The notes under the pieces were generated by a model. It was not told the DNA's origin, did no database searches, and saw only the letters and a list, made by a program, of their open reading frames with translations. This document shows, in pieces, positions 1-6,554 of a stretch of 9,783 nt of DNA (positions are counted from its first letter, which is position 1; each line of letters opens with the position of its first letter). The DNA is from Candidatus Staskawiczbacteria bacterium (GTDB taxonomy: Bacteria > Patescibacteriota > Minisyncoccia > Minisyncoccales > Staskawiczbacteraceae): NCBI GenBank assembly GCA_026395195.1, contig JAPLZD010000030.1, positions 1 to 9,783 on the forward strand, given 5' to 3'. Both the position numbers and the translations under genes were made by a program.

Positions 1-1016
1 AAAAAATAAAATCTGTTTTTGTTAATATAGGAGGAAGCCACCTTTATGTGACGCCTTCCGACGGCATAATCTCTGTTTCGCGGGCCGATCAAAGAATTTC
101 TAAAGAAGATGTTGAAAGAGTTTTGCTGGCGACAAGAGCTATAAATATTCCGTCCAATGAAGAAGTTTTAGATGTTTTTCCAAAAGAATTTATTATTGAT
201 GACCAGAAAGGAATAAAACAACCGCTGGATTTGACTGGGGTAAGGCTGGAGGCCAAAGTTTTATTGTTATGCGTTTTTTCTCCTTATTTTACAAACCTTA
301 CTAATGCAGTCATTAATTCAAAAATTCAGATTAATGATGTTGTTCCATCTCCTTTGGCTGCTGCGCGTGCTGTTTTAACTCCCCAGCAAAAAGAGCTGGG
401 AGTTGCTTTAGTTGATATAGGGGCCGCTACAACATCTCTGGCAGTTTTTGAGGAGGGAGATTTAATACATTTGGCAGTTTTTCCAATTGGCTCGGCTAAT
501 ATTACAAACGATATTGCTATTGGGTTGAAAACGGAAGTCGCAATTGCAGAATCAATTAAAAAACAGCACGGCGTTTGCATATTTGCAAAGTCAGAAAAGG
601 AAAAATCTGATCAGGCAAAGAGAAAGATAGAAGTTTTTGATAAATCTTCATCGCTCAATTTTACAAAGAAAAATTTAGTTGATATCATTGAGCCCCGCGT
701 TTCCGAAATATTGGATTTGATTCAAAAGGAACTTAAAAAAATTGGCAGACAGGAATTATTGCCCGGAGGAGTAGTGCTTACTGGCGGGGGAGCTAAAATG
801 CCTAAAATAAAAGAGCTTACAAAAGAAACTTTGAAATTGGCATGTGAAATAGGCGTGCCAAAACATATAACGGGAATTCAGGACGATCCGGCCCTGGCTA
901 CTGTTGCCGGGCTGGCTCTTGGAGGGGTTGATTTTGATAATGAAGAAGGTATACTGGGAGTTGCTAAGGGCTGGAGCTCGGGATTTAGAAAACTTTTTAG
1001 AGCTTTTATGCCTTAG
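1..1016 (+). CDS. ftsA: Cell division protein FtsA (actin-like), 5' end cut by window edge
   Basis: FtsA is the actin-like ATPase that ties FtsZ filaments to the inner face of the membrane. The frame is open to the left edge (first whole codon at position 3). The GTG at 48 is not a real start: FtsA-like residues (VNIGGSHLYV) precede it, and about 85 N-terminal residues should lie outside the window. Visible family blocks are ISKEDVERVL and FPKEFIIDDQKGIKQP (nt ~105-230), the phosphate-2 motif DIGAATTSLAVF (nt 414-449), PIGSANITNDIAIGL, and the adenosine motif VVLTGGGAKMP (nt ~771-803). The last residues, GWSSGFRKLFRAFMP, form an amphipathic helix like FtsA's membrane-targeting tail. The phosphate motif has GAAT where many homologues have GGGT. 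ftsZ follows after 11 bases, as in division clusters. A related actin-fold protein such as PilM is less likely given the ftsZ neighbour and the C-terminal helix. Confidence 0.93.
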   Translation, partial: KIKSVFVNIGGSHLYVTPSDGIISVSRADQRISKEDVERVLLATRAINIPSNEEVLDVFPKEFIIDDQKGIKQPLDLTGVRLEAKVLLLCVFSPYFTNLTNAVINSKIQINDVVPSPLAAARAVLTPQQKELGVALVDIGAATTSLAVFEEGDLIHLAVFPIGSANITNDIAIGLKTEVAIAESIKKQHGVCIFAKSEKEKSDQAKRKIEVFDKSSSLNFTKKNLVDIIEPRVSEILDLIQKELKKIGRQELLPGGVVLTGGGAKMPKIKELTKETLKLACEIGVPKHITGIQDDPALATVAGLALGGVDFDNEEGILGVAKGWSSGFRKLFRAFMP

Positions 1017-1027
1017 CGCATAAAAGT

Positions 1028-1951
1028 ATGAATCCGCAAATTAAGGTCATAGGAGTAGGGGGGTCGGGGTCTAACACTATTTCACGCATGGCAAAATCTA
1101 ATTTTGCCGGCGTCGAATTGTTGGCAATTAACACGGATGCTCAGGCATTGCATTTTTGCAGAGCGGATAAAAAAATATTGATAGGAAAAAATATAACGCA
1201 TGGTCTGGGGACCGGAATGGATTTAGACCTTGGCAGAAAAGCGGCGGAAGAAAACAAAAAAGAAATAGAGGAAAATTTGAAAGGATCTGATATGGTTTTC
1301 GTGACTTGTGGGCTTGGCGGAGGAACAGGATCTGGAGCTTCTCCAATTATTGCTGAGATTTCAAAAAATGGTCTGGGCATTTTAACTATAGCAGTGGTTA
1401 CGTCTCCCTTTTCTTTTGAAGGCGAGCAGAGAAAAAAGGCTGCTGAAACTGCCCTTAAAAATTTAAAAGATAAAGTTGATTCGCTTTTAGTTATTTCCAA
1501 TGACAAACTTTTGAAAATAATTGATGAAAAAACAACTGTTTCGAACGCTTTTTCAATTTGCGATGAAATTTTGGGACAAGCAGTGCGGGGCATCACTGAT
1601 TTGATTTTAGTTCCGGGCATTATAAACATTGATTTTGCTTCTGTGTTGTCGATTATGAAAAATTCCGGGCAGGCTTTATTTGGAACCGGCAAATCATCCG
1701 GGCCAGACCGGGCCATTAATGCGGCCGAACAGGCAATTAATTCTCCCTTGCTTGATTTTTCTATTCACGGATCGAAAGGAGTTTTATTCAATGTATCTGG
1801 GGCAGACGTGACTTTGAACGAAATACAACTGGTTGCAAAAATTGTTACAAGGAACGTTGATTCAAGGGCGCAAATAATTTTTGGGGCGGTGAAGGACAAC
1901 AACTTAAAAAAAGGTGAATTGAAAGTTACTGTAATTGCTACAAAGTTTTAG
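1028..1951 (+). CDS. ftsZ: Cell division GTPase FtsZ, tailless and with altered T7 loop
   Basis: Tubulin-like GTPase that forms the division ring; 307 residues. Visible family motifs: the nucleotide-binding start IKVIGVGGSGSN (about residues 5-16), NTDAQAL, HGLGTG, the tubulin signature GGGTGSG (97-103), SFEGEQR, NDKLL, the T7 loop NIDFASV (200-206) and the terminal strand VTVIATKF. Two things are odd. First, the T7 loop of FtsZ normally reads N-x-D-F-A-D; the first Asp is kept (D202) but the second, which helps hydrolyse GTP of the neighbouring subunit, is Ser205. Second, the protein ends right at the core, so the usual linker and FtsA-binding C-terminal peptide (typical total 350-400 residues) are missing. 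The stop is TAG. The ATG at 1028 puts the first beta strand at the normal distance; no Shine-Dalgarno site is seen. It is probably co-transcribed with ftsA. Confidence 0.93.
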   Translation: MNPQIKVIGVGGSGSNTISRMAKSNFAGVELLAINTDAQALHFCRADKKILIGKNITHGLGTGMDLDLGRKAAEENKKEIEENLKGSDMVFVTCGLGGGTGSGASPIIAEISKNGLGILTIAVVTSPFSFEGEQRKKAAETALKNLKDKVDSLLVISNDKLLKIIDEKTTVSNAFSICDEILGQAVRGITDLILVPGIINIDFASVLSIMKNSGQALFGTGKSSGPDRAINAAEQAINSPLLDFSIHGSKGVLFNVSGADVTLNEIQLVAKIVTRNVDSRAQIIFGAVKDNNLKKGELKVTVIATKF

Positions 1952-1981
1952 GATATTCCTCAAAAACCGCGGCAATTGTAA

Positions 1982-2011
1982 TTATCCACAGATTTAGTGT
2001 TGAAAGTGGAT
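1982..2011. promoter_or_regulatory. DnaA box within an inverted repeat (possible operator of nrdD)
   Basis: TTATCCACA at 1982-1990 is identical to the classical high-affinity DnaA box. Its core ATCCAC (1984-1989) is repeated in inverted orientation as GTGGAT (2006-2011) after 16 bases, and the second arm touches the -35 hexamer at 2012. A protein bound here would contact or block RNA polymerase at the nrdD promoter. The second copy matches only the 6-base core. DnaA binding is an inference; the inverted repeat could be an operator for another regulator. Confidence 0.45.
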
Positions 2012-2039
2012 TTGACACGGCCTTTGGGTAAGGTAAAAT
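2012..2039 (+). promoter_or_regulatory. Sigma70-type promoter of nrdD
   Basis: A perfect -35 hexamer TTGACA (2012-2017), a 16-base spacer and a -10 hexamer TAAAAT (2034-2039, one mismatch to TATAAT). Transcription would begin near 2046, leaving a leader of about 53 bases before the nrdD ATG. It lies in the only sizeable gap of the window. Confidence 0.65.
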
Positions 2040-2064
2040 GTAGTAATCGACATTAAAAATAGTT

Positions 2065-2085
2065 AAAGCCGAGAGGCATTTTTTT
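2065..2085 (+). terminator. Weak hairpin with U-run in the nrdD leader (possible ftsZ terminator or attenuator)
   Basis: GCC (2068-2070) pairs with GGC (2075-2077) around a GAGA tetraloop of the GNRA class. Outside a bulged A2078, AAA (2065-2067) can pair with TTT (2079-2081), and further T's follow to 2085. The stem has only three G-C pairs, so termination would be weak. Because it lies downstream of the predicted nrdD promoter it would act on both ftsZ read-through and nrdD transcripts. Confidence 0.3.
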
Positions 2086-2098
2086 ATCCCAAATTTTT

Positions 2099-4282
2099 AT
2101 GGAAGCCAAAATAAAAGATCTGCCCGCTGGCGGAGAAAATCATATAGAAAGAGTGCAAAAAAGAGACGGAAGAGTCGTTTCTTTTGAGCAAGAAAAAATT
2201 GAAAACGCAATCCACAAAGCAGTTGTTGCTACAAATCAGGGAGACGGAGTTGTCTCCAAAAAAGTTTCTGACAAGGTTGTTGCTTTATTAAACCGCAGAT
2301 TTAAAAAGGGAGAAGTTCCGACAATTGAGCAAATTCAGGATATTGTTGAAGAAGCTTTAATTTTGGAAGATTTAGTTGAAACAGCCAAAGCATACATTTT
2401 GTATAGAGAGCAGAGAAGAGCAATTAGAGAAGCTTCAAAAGCCACCGATGATTCTTCAGAAAAAGTTGACAGCTATTTAAAAGAAATTGACTGGCAGGTA
2501 AAAGAAAACGCCAACATGACTTTTTCTTTGCAGGGATTAAATGAGTATGTTGGTTCTTACATATCAAAAAAATATTGGTTAAATAAAATTTATCCAAAAG
2601 AGATTAGAGACGCCGGGGCAAATGAAGATTTCCATATTCATGACTTGCAGTTATTGGCTCCTTATTGCGCCGGCTGGGATTTGTATGATTTTTTGGTAAG
2701 GGGATTTGGCGGAGTTCCAGGAAAAATAGAATGCAAGCCTCCAAAACATCTTAGAACCGCCATGGGCCAGCTGGTGAATGTTTTGTTCACCCTGCAGGGC
2801 GAAACAGCCGGAGCTAATGCAATTTCAAATTTCGACACTCTTTTAGCTCCATTTATTAGATATGATCATTTAGACTACAAACAAGTGAAACAAATAGTGC
2901 AGGAATTTTTATTTAACTGCATGGTGCCCACCAGAGTCGGTTTTCAGACCCCGTTTTTAAATGTTTCTTTAGACATTAAACCCGCGTCATATCTGGCAAA
3001 ACAGCCGGTAATTATTGGAGGAGAGCCGCAGAACGAAACTTATGGAGATTTTCAGCCTGAAATGGATATGTTTATTAAAGCTTTTTATGAAGGCTTAATG
3101 GAAGGAGACGCTTCGGGCAGGCCATTTACTTTTCCAATTCCGACAGTTTCGATTACAAAAGATTTTGAATGGGACAATCCAAACTTAGCAGCACTGTGGG
3201 AAGCAACGGCAAAATACGGAATTAATTATTTTTCAAATTTCATCCATTCCGATATGAGCCCGGATGATGCGCGAAGTATGTGCTGCCGATTAAGGCTGGA
3301 TAATCGAGAACTTTATAAAAGAGGAGGAGGATTATTTGGTTCTTCTCCAAAAACAGGAAGCATTGGCGTAGTCACGATAAATTTACCAAGAATAGGATAT
3401 TTGTCAAAAACTAAAACAGAGTTTTTTGAAAGATTGGGTCGCTTGATGGAATTAGCAAAAGAAAGCTTGGAGATTAAAAGAAAAGCACTCGATAATTTTA
3501 TGGAAAAAGGGCTTTATCCTTATTCCAGGCATTACTTGGAGGAAATGAAAAAAATGAGAAACACCTATTTTGGAAATCATTTTTCAACAATTGGAATTAT
3601 AGGAATGAATGAGTCTTTACTTAATTTTTTAGAAGAAGACATCACAACTGTAAAAGGCAGAAAATTTGCAATTGAAATTTTGGATTTTATGAGAGATAAA
3701 ATGATAAAATTTCAGGAAGAAACCGGAAACTTGTATAATCTGGAAGCAACTCCGGGGGAAGGCACAAGCTATAGGCAGGCAAAAGCCGACATAGACAAAT
3801 ACCCCGATATTATCACGGCCGGCACCAAAGAAGCCCCCTATTATACCAACTCAACACAATTGCCGGTTGGTTTTACCGATGATATTTTTGAAGCTTTGGA
3901 TTTGCAAAATGACTTGCAGACAAAATACACTGGCGGAACTGTTCTGCACATATTTTTGGGCGAAAAAATTTCCGATCCTAATATGGCAAAAAATTTAATT
4001 AAAAAGATTTTTGAAAAATACAGCTTGCCGTACATTACTTTGACTCCAACGTTTTCAATTTGTCCGACACACGGATATTTATCGGGCGAACATTTTGAAT
4101 GCCCTCAGTGCACTATAAAACAGCCCTGCGAAGTTTATTCAAGAGTAGTCGGCTACATCAGACCTGTTCAGCAATGGCATAAAGGAAAACAGGAAGAGTA
4201 CCACGAGCGAAAGGAATTTGTTATGCCGATTGAGACAGCAAAAGAAGTCTTAGAAAAGGTTGAAGAAAAAGCAATAGCATAA
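2099..4282 (+). CDS. nrdD: Anaerobic (class III) ribonucleoside-triphosphate reductase, large subunit
   Basis: Reduces ribonucleoside triphosphates to deoxy forms using an oxygen-sensitive glycyl radical; 727 residues, a normal length. Residues ~17-110 form an ATP-cone allosteric domain (VQKRDGRVVSF to YREQRRAI). The catalytic barrel carries the adjacent cysteines C395-C396 (MCCRL), where the thiyl-radical cysteine is expected, and NLEATPGEGTSYR. Near the C-terminus are four cysteines of the zinc site (C655, C668, C671, C677) and the glycyl-radical loop RVVGY with the radical Gly at 685, 42 residues from the end. No key residue is missing. The ATG at 2099 is the only ATG, GTG or TTG between the upstream in-frame TAG (2060) and the ATP cone, though no Shine-Dalgarno site precedes it. 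Its activase gene nrdG follows after a terminator, so the pair is adjacent but probably made from separate transcripts. Confidence 0.96.
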   Translation: MEAKIKDLPAGGENHIERVQKRDGRVVSFEQEKIENAIHKAVVATNQGDGVVSKKVSDKVVALLNRRFKKGEVPTIEQIQDIVEEALILEDLVETAKAYILYREQRRAIREASKATDDSSEKVDSYLKEIDWQVKENANMTFSLQGLNEYVGSYISKKYWLNKIYPKEIRDAGANEDFHIHDLQLLAPYCAGWDLYDFLVRGFGGVPGKIECKPPKHLRTAMGQLVNVLFTLQGETAGANAISNFDTLLAPFIRYDHLDYKQVKQIVQEFLFNCMVPTRVGFQTPFLNVSLDIKPASYLAKQPVIIGGEPQNETYGDFQPEMDMFIKAFYEGLMEGDASGRPFTFPIPTVSITKDFEWDNPNLAALWEATAKYGINYFSNFIHSDMSPDDARSMCCRLRLDNRELYKRGGGLFGSSPKTGSIGVVTINLPRIGYLSKTKTEFFERLGRLMELAKESLEIKRKALDNFMEKGLYPYSRHYLEEMKKMRNTYFGNHFSTIGIIGMNESLLNFLEEDITTVKGRKFAIEILDFMRDKMIKFQEETGNLYNLEATPGEGTSYRQAKADIDKYPDIITAGTKEAPYYTNSTQLPVGFTDDIFEALDLQNDLQTKYTGGTVLHIFLGEKISDPNMAKNLIKKIFEKYSLPYITLTPTFSICPTHGYLSGEHFECPQCTIKQPCEVYSRVVGYIRPVQQWHKGKQEEYHERKEFVMPIETAKEVLEKVEEKAIA

Positions 4283-4288
4283 AAAAAC

Positions 4289-4318
4289 AAAAACCGCTTT
4301 ATTCTGAGGCGGTTTTTT
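4289..4318 (+). terminator. Intrinsic terminator after nrdD
   Basis: Nine-pair stem: A5-CCGC (4289-4297) pairs with GCGG-T5 (4309-4317). It can be extended by U-G and U-A pairs inward to a 5-base loop, and is followed by a T-run to 4318. It begins 6 bases after the nrdD stop codon. The A-tract on the left arm means it could also stop transcripts coming the other way. Confidence 0.82.
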
Positions 4319-4332
4319 GATAGAATGGGTTT
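4318..4332 (+). promoter_or_regulatory. Extended -10 promoter of nrdG, predicted leaderless
   Basis: TGA-TAGAAT (4318-4326) matches the extended -10 pattern TGn-TATAAT with one mismatch in the hexamer. The -35 region (about 4298-4303, TTTATT) falls in the terminator loop and is poor, which an extended -10 can offset. Seven bases downstream of the -10 is 4333, the A of the nrdG ATG, so the message would have no leader. No Shine-Dalgarno site exists, in agreement with this. Confidence 0.5.
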
Positions 4333-5037
4333 ATGATTATTGCGGGACTGCAAAAAACAACTTTAATAGATTATCCGGGGAAAATTGCCTGCGTGGTTTT
4401 TTTGGCCGGGTGCAATTTTAGGTGCAATTGGTGCTATTCTTCAGAACTGGTTTTGCCATTGAAAATTGTAAATCAGCCCAGATTTTCTGAAAAAGAATTT
4501 TTTGATTTTTTAAGGGAAAGGCAGGGTCTGCTGGAAGGAGTGGTAGTTTGCGGGGGAGAGCCGACAATAAATAAAGATTTACCGCAGTTTTTGGCAAAAA
4601 TTAAAAATTTAGGGTTTGCGATAAAATTGGATACAAATGGGTCTAATCCCCAAATTTTAAAAGACTTGGTTGATACAAAATTGATTGATTATGTGGCCAT
4701 GGATATTAAAACCTCCCCGGACAGCGAAATTTATAAAAACATAATGCAAGAGGGCATAAAAATGGAAGATATAAAGGAAAGCGCCGGATTTTTAAAACAA
4801 GGAAATGTTGACTGGGAATTCCGCACCACAGCTGTAAACACAATTCACACTAAAGAAGATTTTCAAAAAATAGCTCAGTGGATTGGAGGACCAAATGTAA
4901 AATATTATTTGCAGAATTTTAGGCCGGAAAAAACAATTGACCCGGAATTTGAAAAAATAAAGCCGTTCGAAACCAAATTTTTAGAAGAGGTTGTAAAAGA
5001 AATTTCCCCGCATTTTAAACTTTGCCAACTTAGATGA
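4333..5037 (+). CDS. nrdG: Anaerobic ribonucleotide reductase activating protein (radical SAM, NrdG2 type)
   Basis: Radical SAM activase that installs the glycyl radical on NrdD; 234 residues. The N-terminus (GLQKTTLIDYPGK) is typical of the NrdG2-type subfamily. The [4Fe-4S] cysteines are C27-x3-C31-x2-C34 (GCNFRCNWC), and the SAM-contacting GGEPT motif is at residues 74-78, followed by KLDTNGS and VAMDIKTS strands. The neighbouring nrdD makes the substrate assignment strong; other small radical SAM activases (pyruvate formate-lyase type) are less likely because no such partner is present. The TGA stop overlaps the comEC ATG as ATGA (5034-5037), which implies translational coupling and shows UGA is read as stop. 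The start lies directly at the predicted transcription start. Confidence 0.92.
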   Translation: MIIAGLQKTTLIDYPGKIACVVFLAGCNFRCNWCYSSELVLPLKIVNQPRFSEKEFFDFLRERQGLLEGVVVCGGEPTINKDLPQFLAKIKNLGFAIKLDTNGSNPQILKDLVDTKLIDYVAMDIKTSPDSEIYKNIMQEGIKMEDIKESAGFLKQGNVDWEFRTTAVNTIHTKEDFQKIAQWIGGPNVKYYLQNFRPEKTIDPEFEKIKPFETKFLEEVVKEISPHFKLCQLR

Positions 5038-6521
5038 GTCCGTCTAAGATATTATTTTTTCTTTGTATTTCCTTTGTTTTAGGAATATTTTTAGAATCAG
5101 TTTATAAAATCCCCCAAATTTTTATTTGGGGATTTTTATTGATCGGAGTTTTATTAATTTTTATATTTTTGTTTTTTAAAAAAGATGTTTTGATTATTGC
5201 CGGTTTTTGCTTGCTATTTTTAATTGTTGGGATTTTACGATTTCAGATTTCTGAATTTAATATTGCAAATGACAAATTGAGCAAATTAAATGGAAAAGGA
5301 GAAGTTGTTTTGACCGGCCTAATTTCAGACGAGCCGGATGTAAGGGATACCTCTCAAAAATTAGATGTAAAGGTGGGTGACAGCATAATTTTAGTGACAA
5401 CGCAAAGATACCCCGAATATAAATATTTAGGCAAAGTTAAGCTTACAGGGAAATTAGAAACTCCAAGCGTTACAGATAATTTTAATTATAAAAATTATTT
5501 GCAAAAAGACGGGATTTATTCCGTTATGAATTTTGCAAGGGTTGAGGTTGCCGGTAAAGCAAAACCAAATGTTATCCAAGCAGCGTATTCCGGAGTTCTG
5601 GGGCTTAAAGGCAAGCTAAGGCAGAGCCTCCAAAAAAGTTTTTCTCCGCCCCAGCTTTTTATTATACAGGGTATGGTTTTGGGCGATAAGACTGCCATAC
5701 CGCAGGATTTGAAACAAAAGTTAAGCGTTACAGGTGTGAGCCACATAATTGCGGTTTCTGGCACGCACGTAGTAATTATAACTGCTATTTTAATGTCCCT
5801 GCTGATTTTTGTTGGTTTAAAAAGAGGCCAAGCTTTTTATTTTTCCGTTGTTTTGATATGTTTTTATATTATTTTAGTTGGTTTGCCGGCTTCTGGGGTA
5901 AGAGCGGGAATTATGGGAATTATTTTTCTGTTTGGCCAAAAATTAGGTAGGCAGAATTCTAGTTCGAGAATTATTGTTCTAGCCGCGGCCTTAATGCTTT
6001 TGCAAAATCCGCTATTGTTATTTTACGATGTTGGTTTTCAGCTTTCATTTATGGCGGTTTTGGCGCTAATTTATTTGGAGCCTACAATCAGGTTCTTTTT
6101 TAAGATTTTACTTGAAGGATTTTTTAAAAAAGAAATTATTGAAAAATATGATAAAATTTTGATGATGTTTTCTGCAACCCTGGCAGCTCAAATTTTTACT
6201 TTGCCTGTGATAATTTATAATTTCGGAAATATCTCTTTTGTTTCGCCAATCGCCAATATTTTGCTTCTTCCAATCGCAGACCTTTTGATGATTTTTGGAT
6301 TTTTATCCGCTTTAGCCGGGATTGTTTTTAACTATTTGGGGTGGATTTTGTCTATTCCAGCTTATTTGTTGCTGGTTTATTTTATTGGAGTTGTCAATTT
6401 TTTCTCGAAGCCTTGGGCTTTCAAAACAATTGAAAATGTTCATTGGGCATGGCTTTTTGTCTCATATTTAGTGTTAAGTTTTACAGTTCGCTATTTACGC
6501 AAAAAAATAGCCTTATATTAA
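5034..6521 (+). CDS. comEC: ComEC/Rec2-type DNA uptake channel, without C-terminal metallo-beta-lactamase domain
   Basis: Membrane channel that brings single-stranded DNA into the cytoplasm during natural transformation; 495 residues. Three membrane segments at the N-terminus (residues ~5-70) are followed by a soluble OB-like part (DUF4131 type, ~75-200) containing VVLTGLISDEPDV. The Competence domain then begins with the hallmark GVSHIIAVSGTH (234-245) and GLPASGVRAG (283-292), and runs through about eight membrane segments to the end. Full-length ComEC proteins of 700-800 residues carry an extra metallo-beta-lactamase-like domain after the channel; it is absent and not found next door. The protein ends naturally with a basic RYLRKKIALY tail, so this looks like a short form, not a broken gene. 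It overlaps nrdG by 4 bases. Confidence 0.9.
   Translation: MSPSKILFFLCISFVLGIFLESVYKIPQIFIWGFLLIGVLLIFIFLFFKKDVLIIAGFCLLFLIVGILRFQISEFNIANDKLSKLNGKGEVVLTGLISDEPDVRDTSQKLDVKVGDSIILVTTQRYPEYKYLGKVKLTGKLETPSVTDNFNYKNYLQKDGIYSVMNFARVEVAGKAKPNVIQAAYSGVLGLKGKLRQSLQKSFSPPQLFIIQGMVLGDKTAIPQDLKQKLSVTGVSHIIAVSGTHVVIITAILMSLLIFVGLKRGQAFYFSVVLICFYIILVGLPASGVRAGIMGIIFLFGQKLGRQNSSSRIIVLAAALMLLQNPLLLFYDVGFQLSFMAVLALIYLEPTIRFFFKILLEGFFKKEIIEKYDKILMMFSATLAAQIFTLPVIIYNFGNISFVSPIANILLLPIADLLMIFGFLSALAGIVFNYLGWILSIPAYLLLVYFIGVVNFFSKPWAFKTIENVHWAWLFVSYLVLSFTVRYLRKKIALY
5106..5137 (+). terminator. Terminator-like hairpin inside the 5' end of comEC
   Basis: AAAAT-CCCCC-AAAT (5106-5119) pairs with ATTT-GGGG-ATTTT (5124-5136) around a T4 loop, giving 13 base pairs with one bulged C (5111). 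The stem has a GC core and its 3' arm runs into five T's (5133-5137), the form of an intrinsic terminator. It begins 72 bases after the comEC start. The structure is plain in the sequence; that it terminates or attenuates transcription is an inference. Confidence 0.4.
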
Positions 6522-6546
6522 AAAAAATCAATAGATGATGTATAAT
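6518..6546 (+). promoter_or_regulatory. Promoter of the glycosyltransferase cassette, predicted leaderless
   Basis: TTAAAA (6518-6523, four of six to TTGACA), a 17-base spacer and a perfect TATAAT (6541-6546). Transcription would start near 6553, two bases before the ATG at 6555, so the message would be practically leaderless. The -35 overlaps the comEC stop codon, and no terminator is seen between comEC and this promoter. Confidence 0.65.
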
Positions 6547-6554
6547 GATAAAAT

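Noticed and set aside
48..1016. GTG at 48 as the start of ftsA
   Set aside because: The frame continues without a stop to the window edge and encodes FtsA-like residues before position 48; the gene is cut by the window, not short.
1141..1716. 191-codon open frame on the - strand inside ftsZ
   Set aside because: It lies wholly opposite a well-supported conserved gene, its translation resembles no family I know, and it has no promoter or start signal; it is a shadow of ftsZ codon use.
1985..2000. NrdR box upstream of nrdD
   Set aside because: Only the right half (TTTAGTGT) resembles the palindromic NrdR consensus; the left half does not match, and NrdR sites normally come as a pair of full boxes.
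5035..5037. UGA recoded as glycine, as in Gracilibacteria
   Set aside because: TGA ends nrdG at full family length in a classic ATGA overlap, and no in-frame TGA occurs within the conserved genes, so the standard bacterial code applies.
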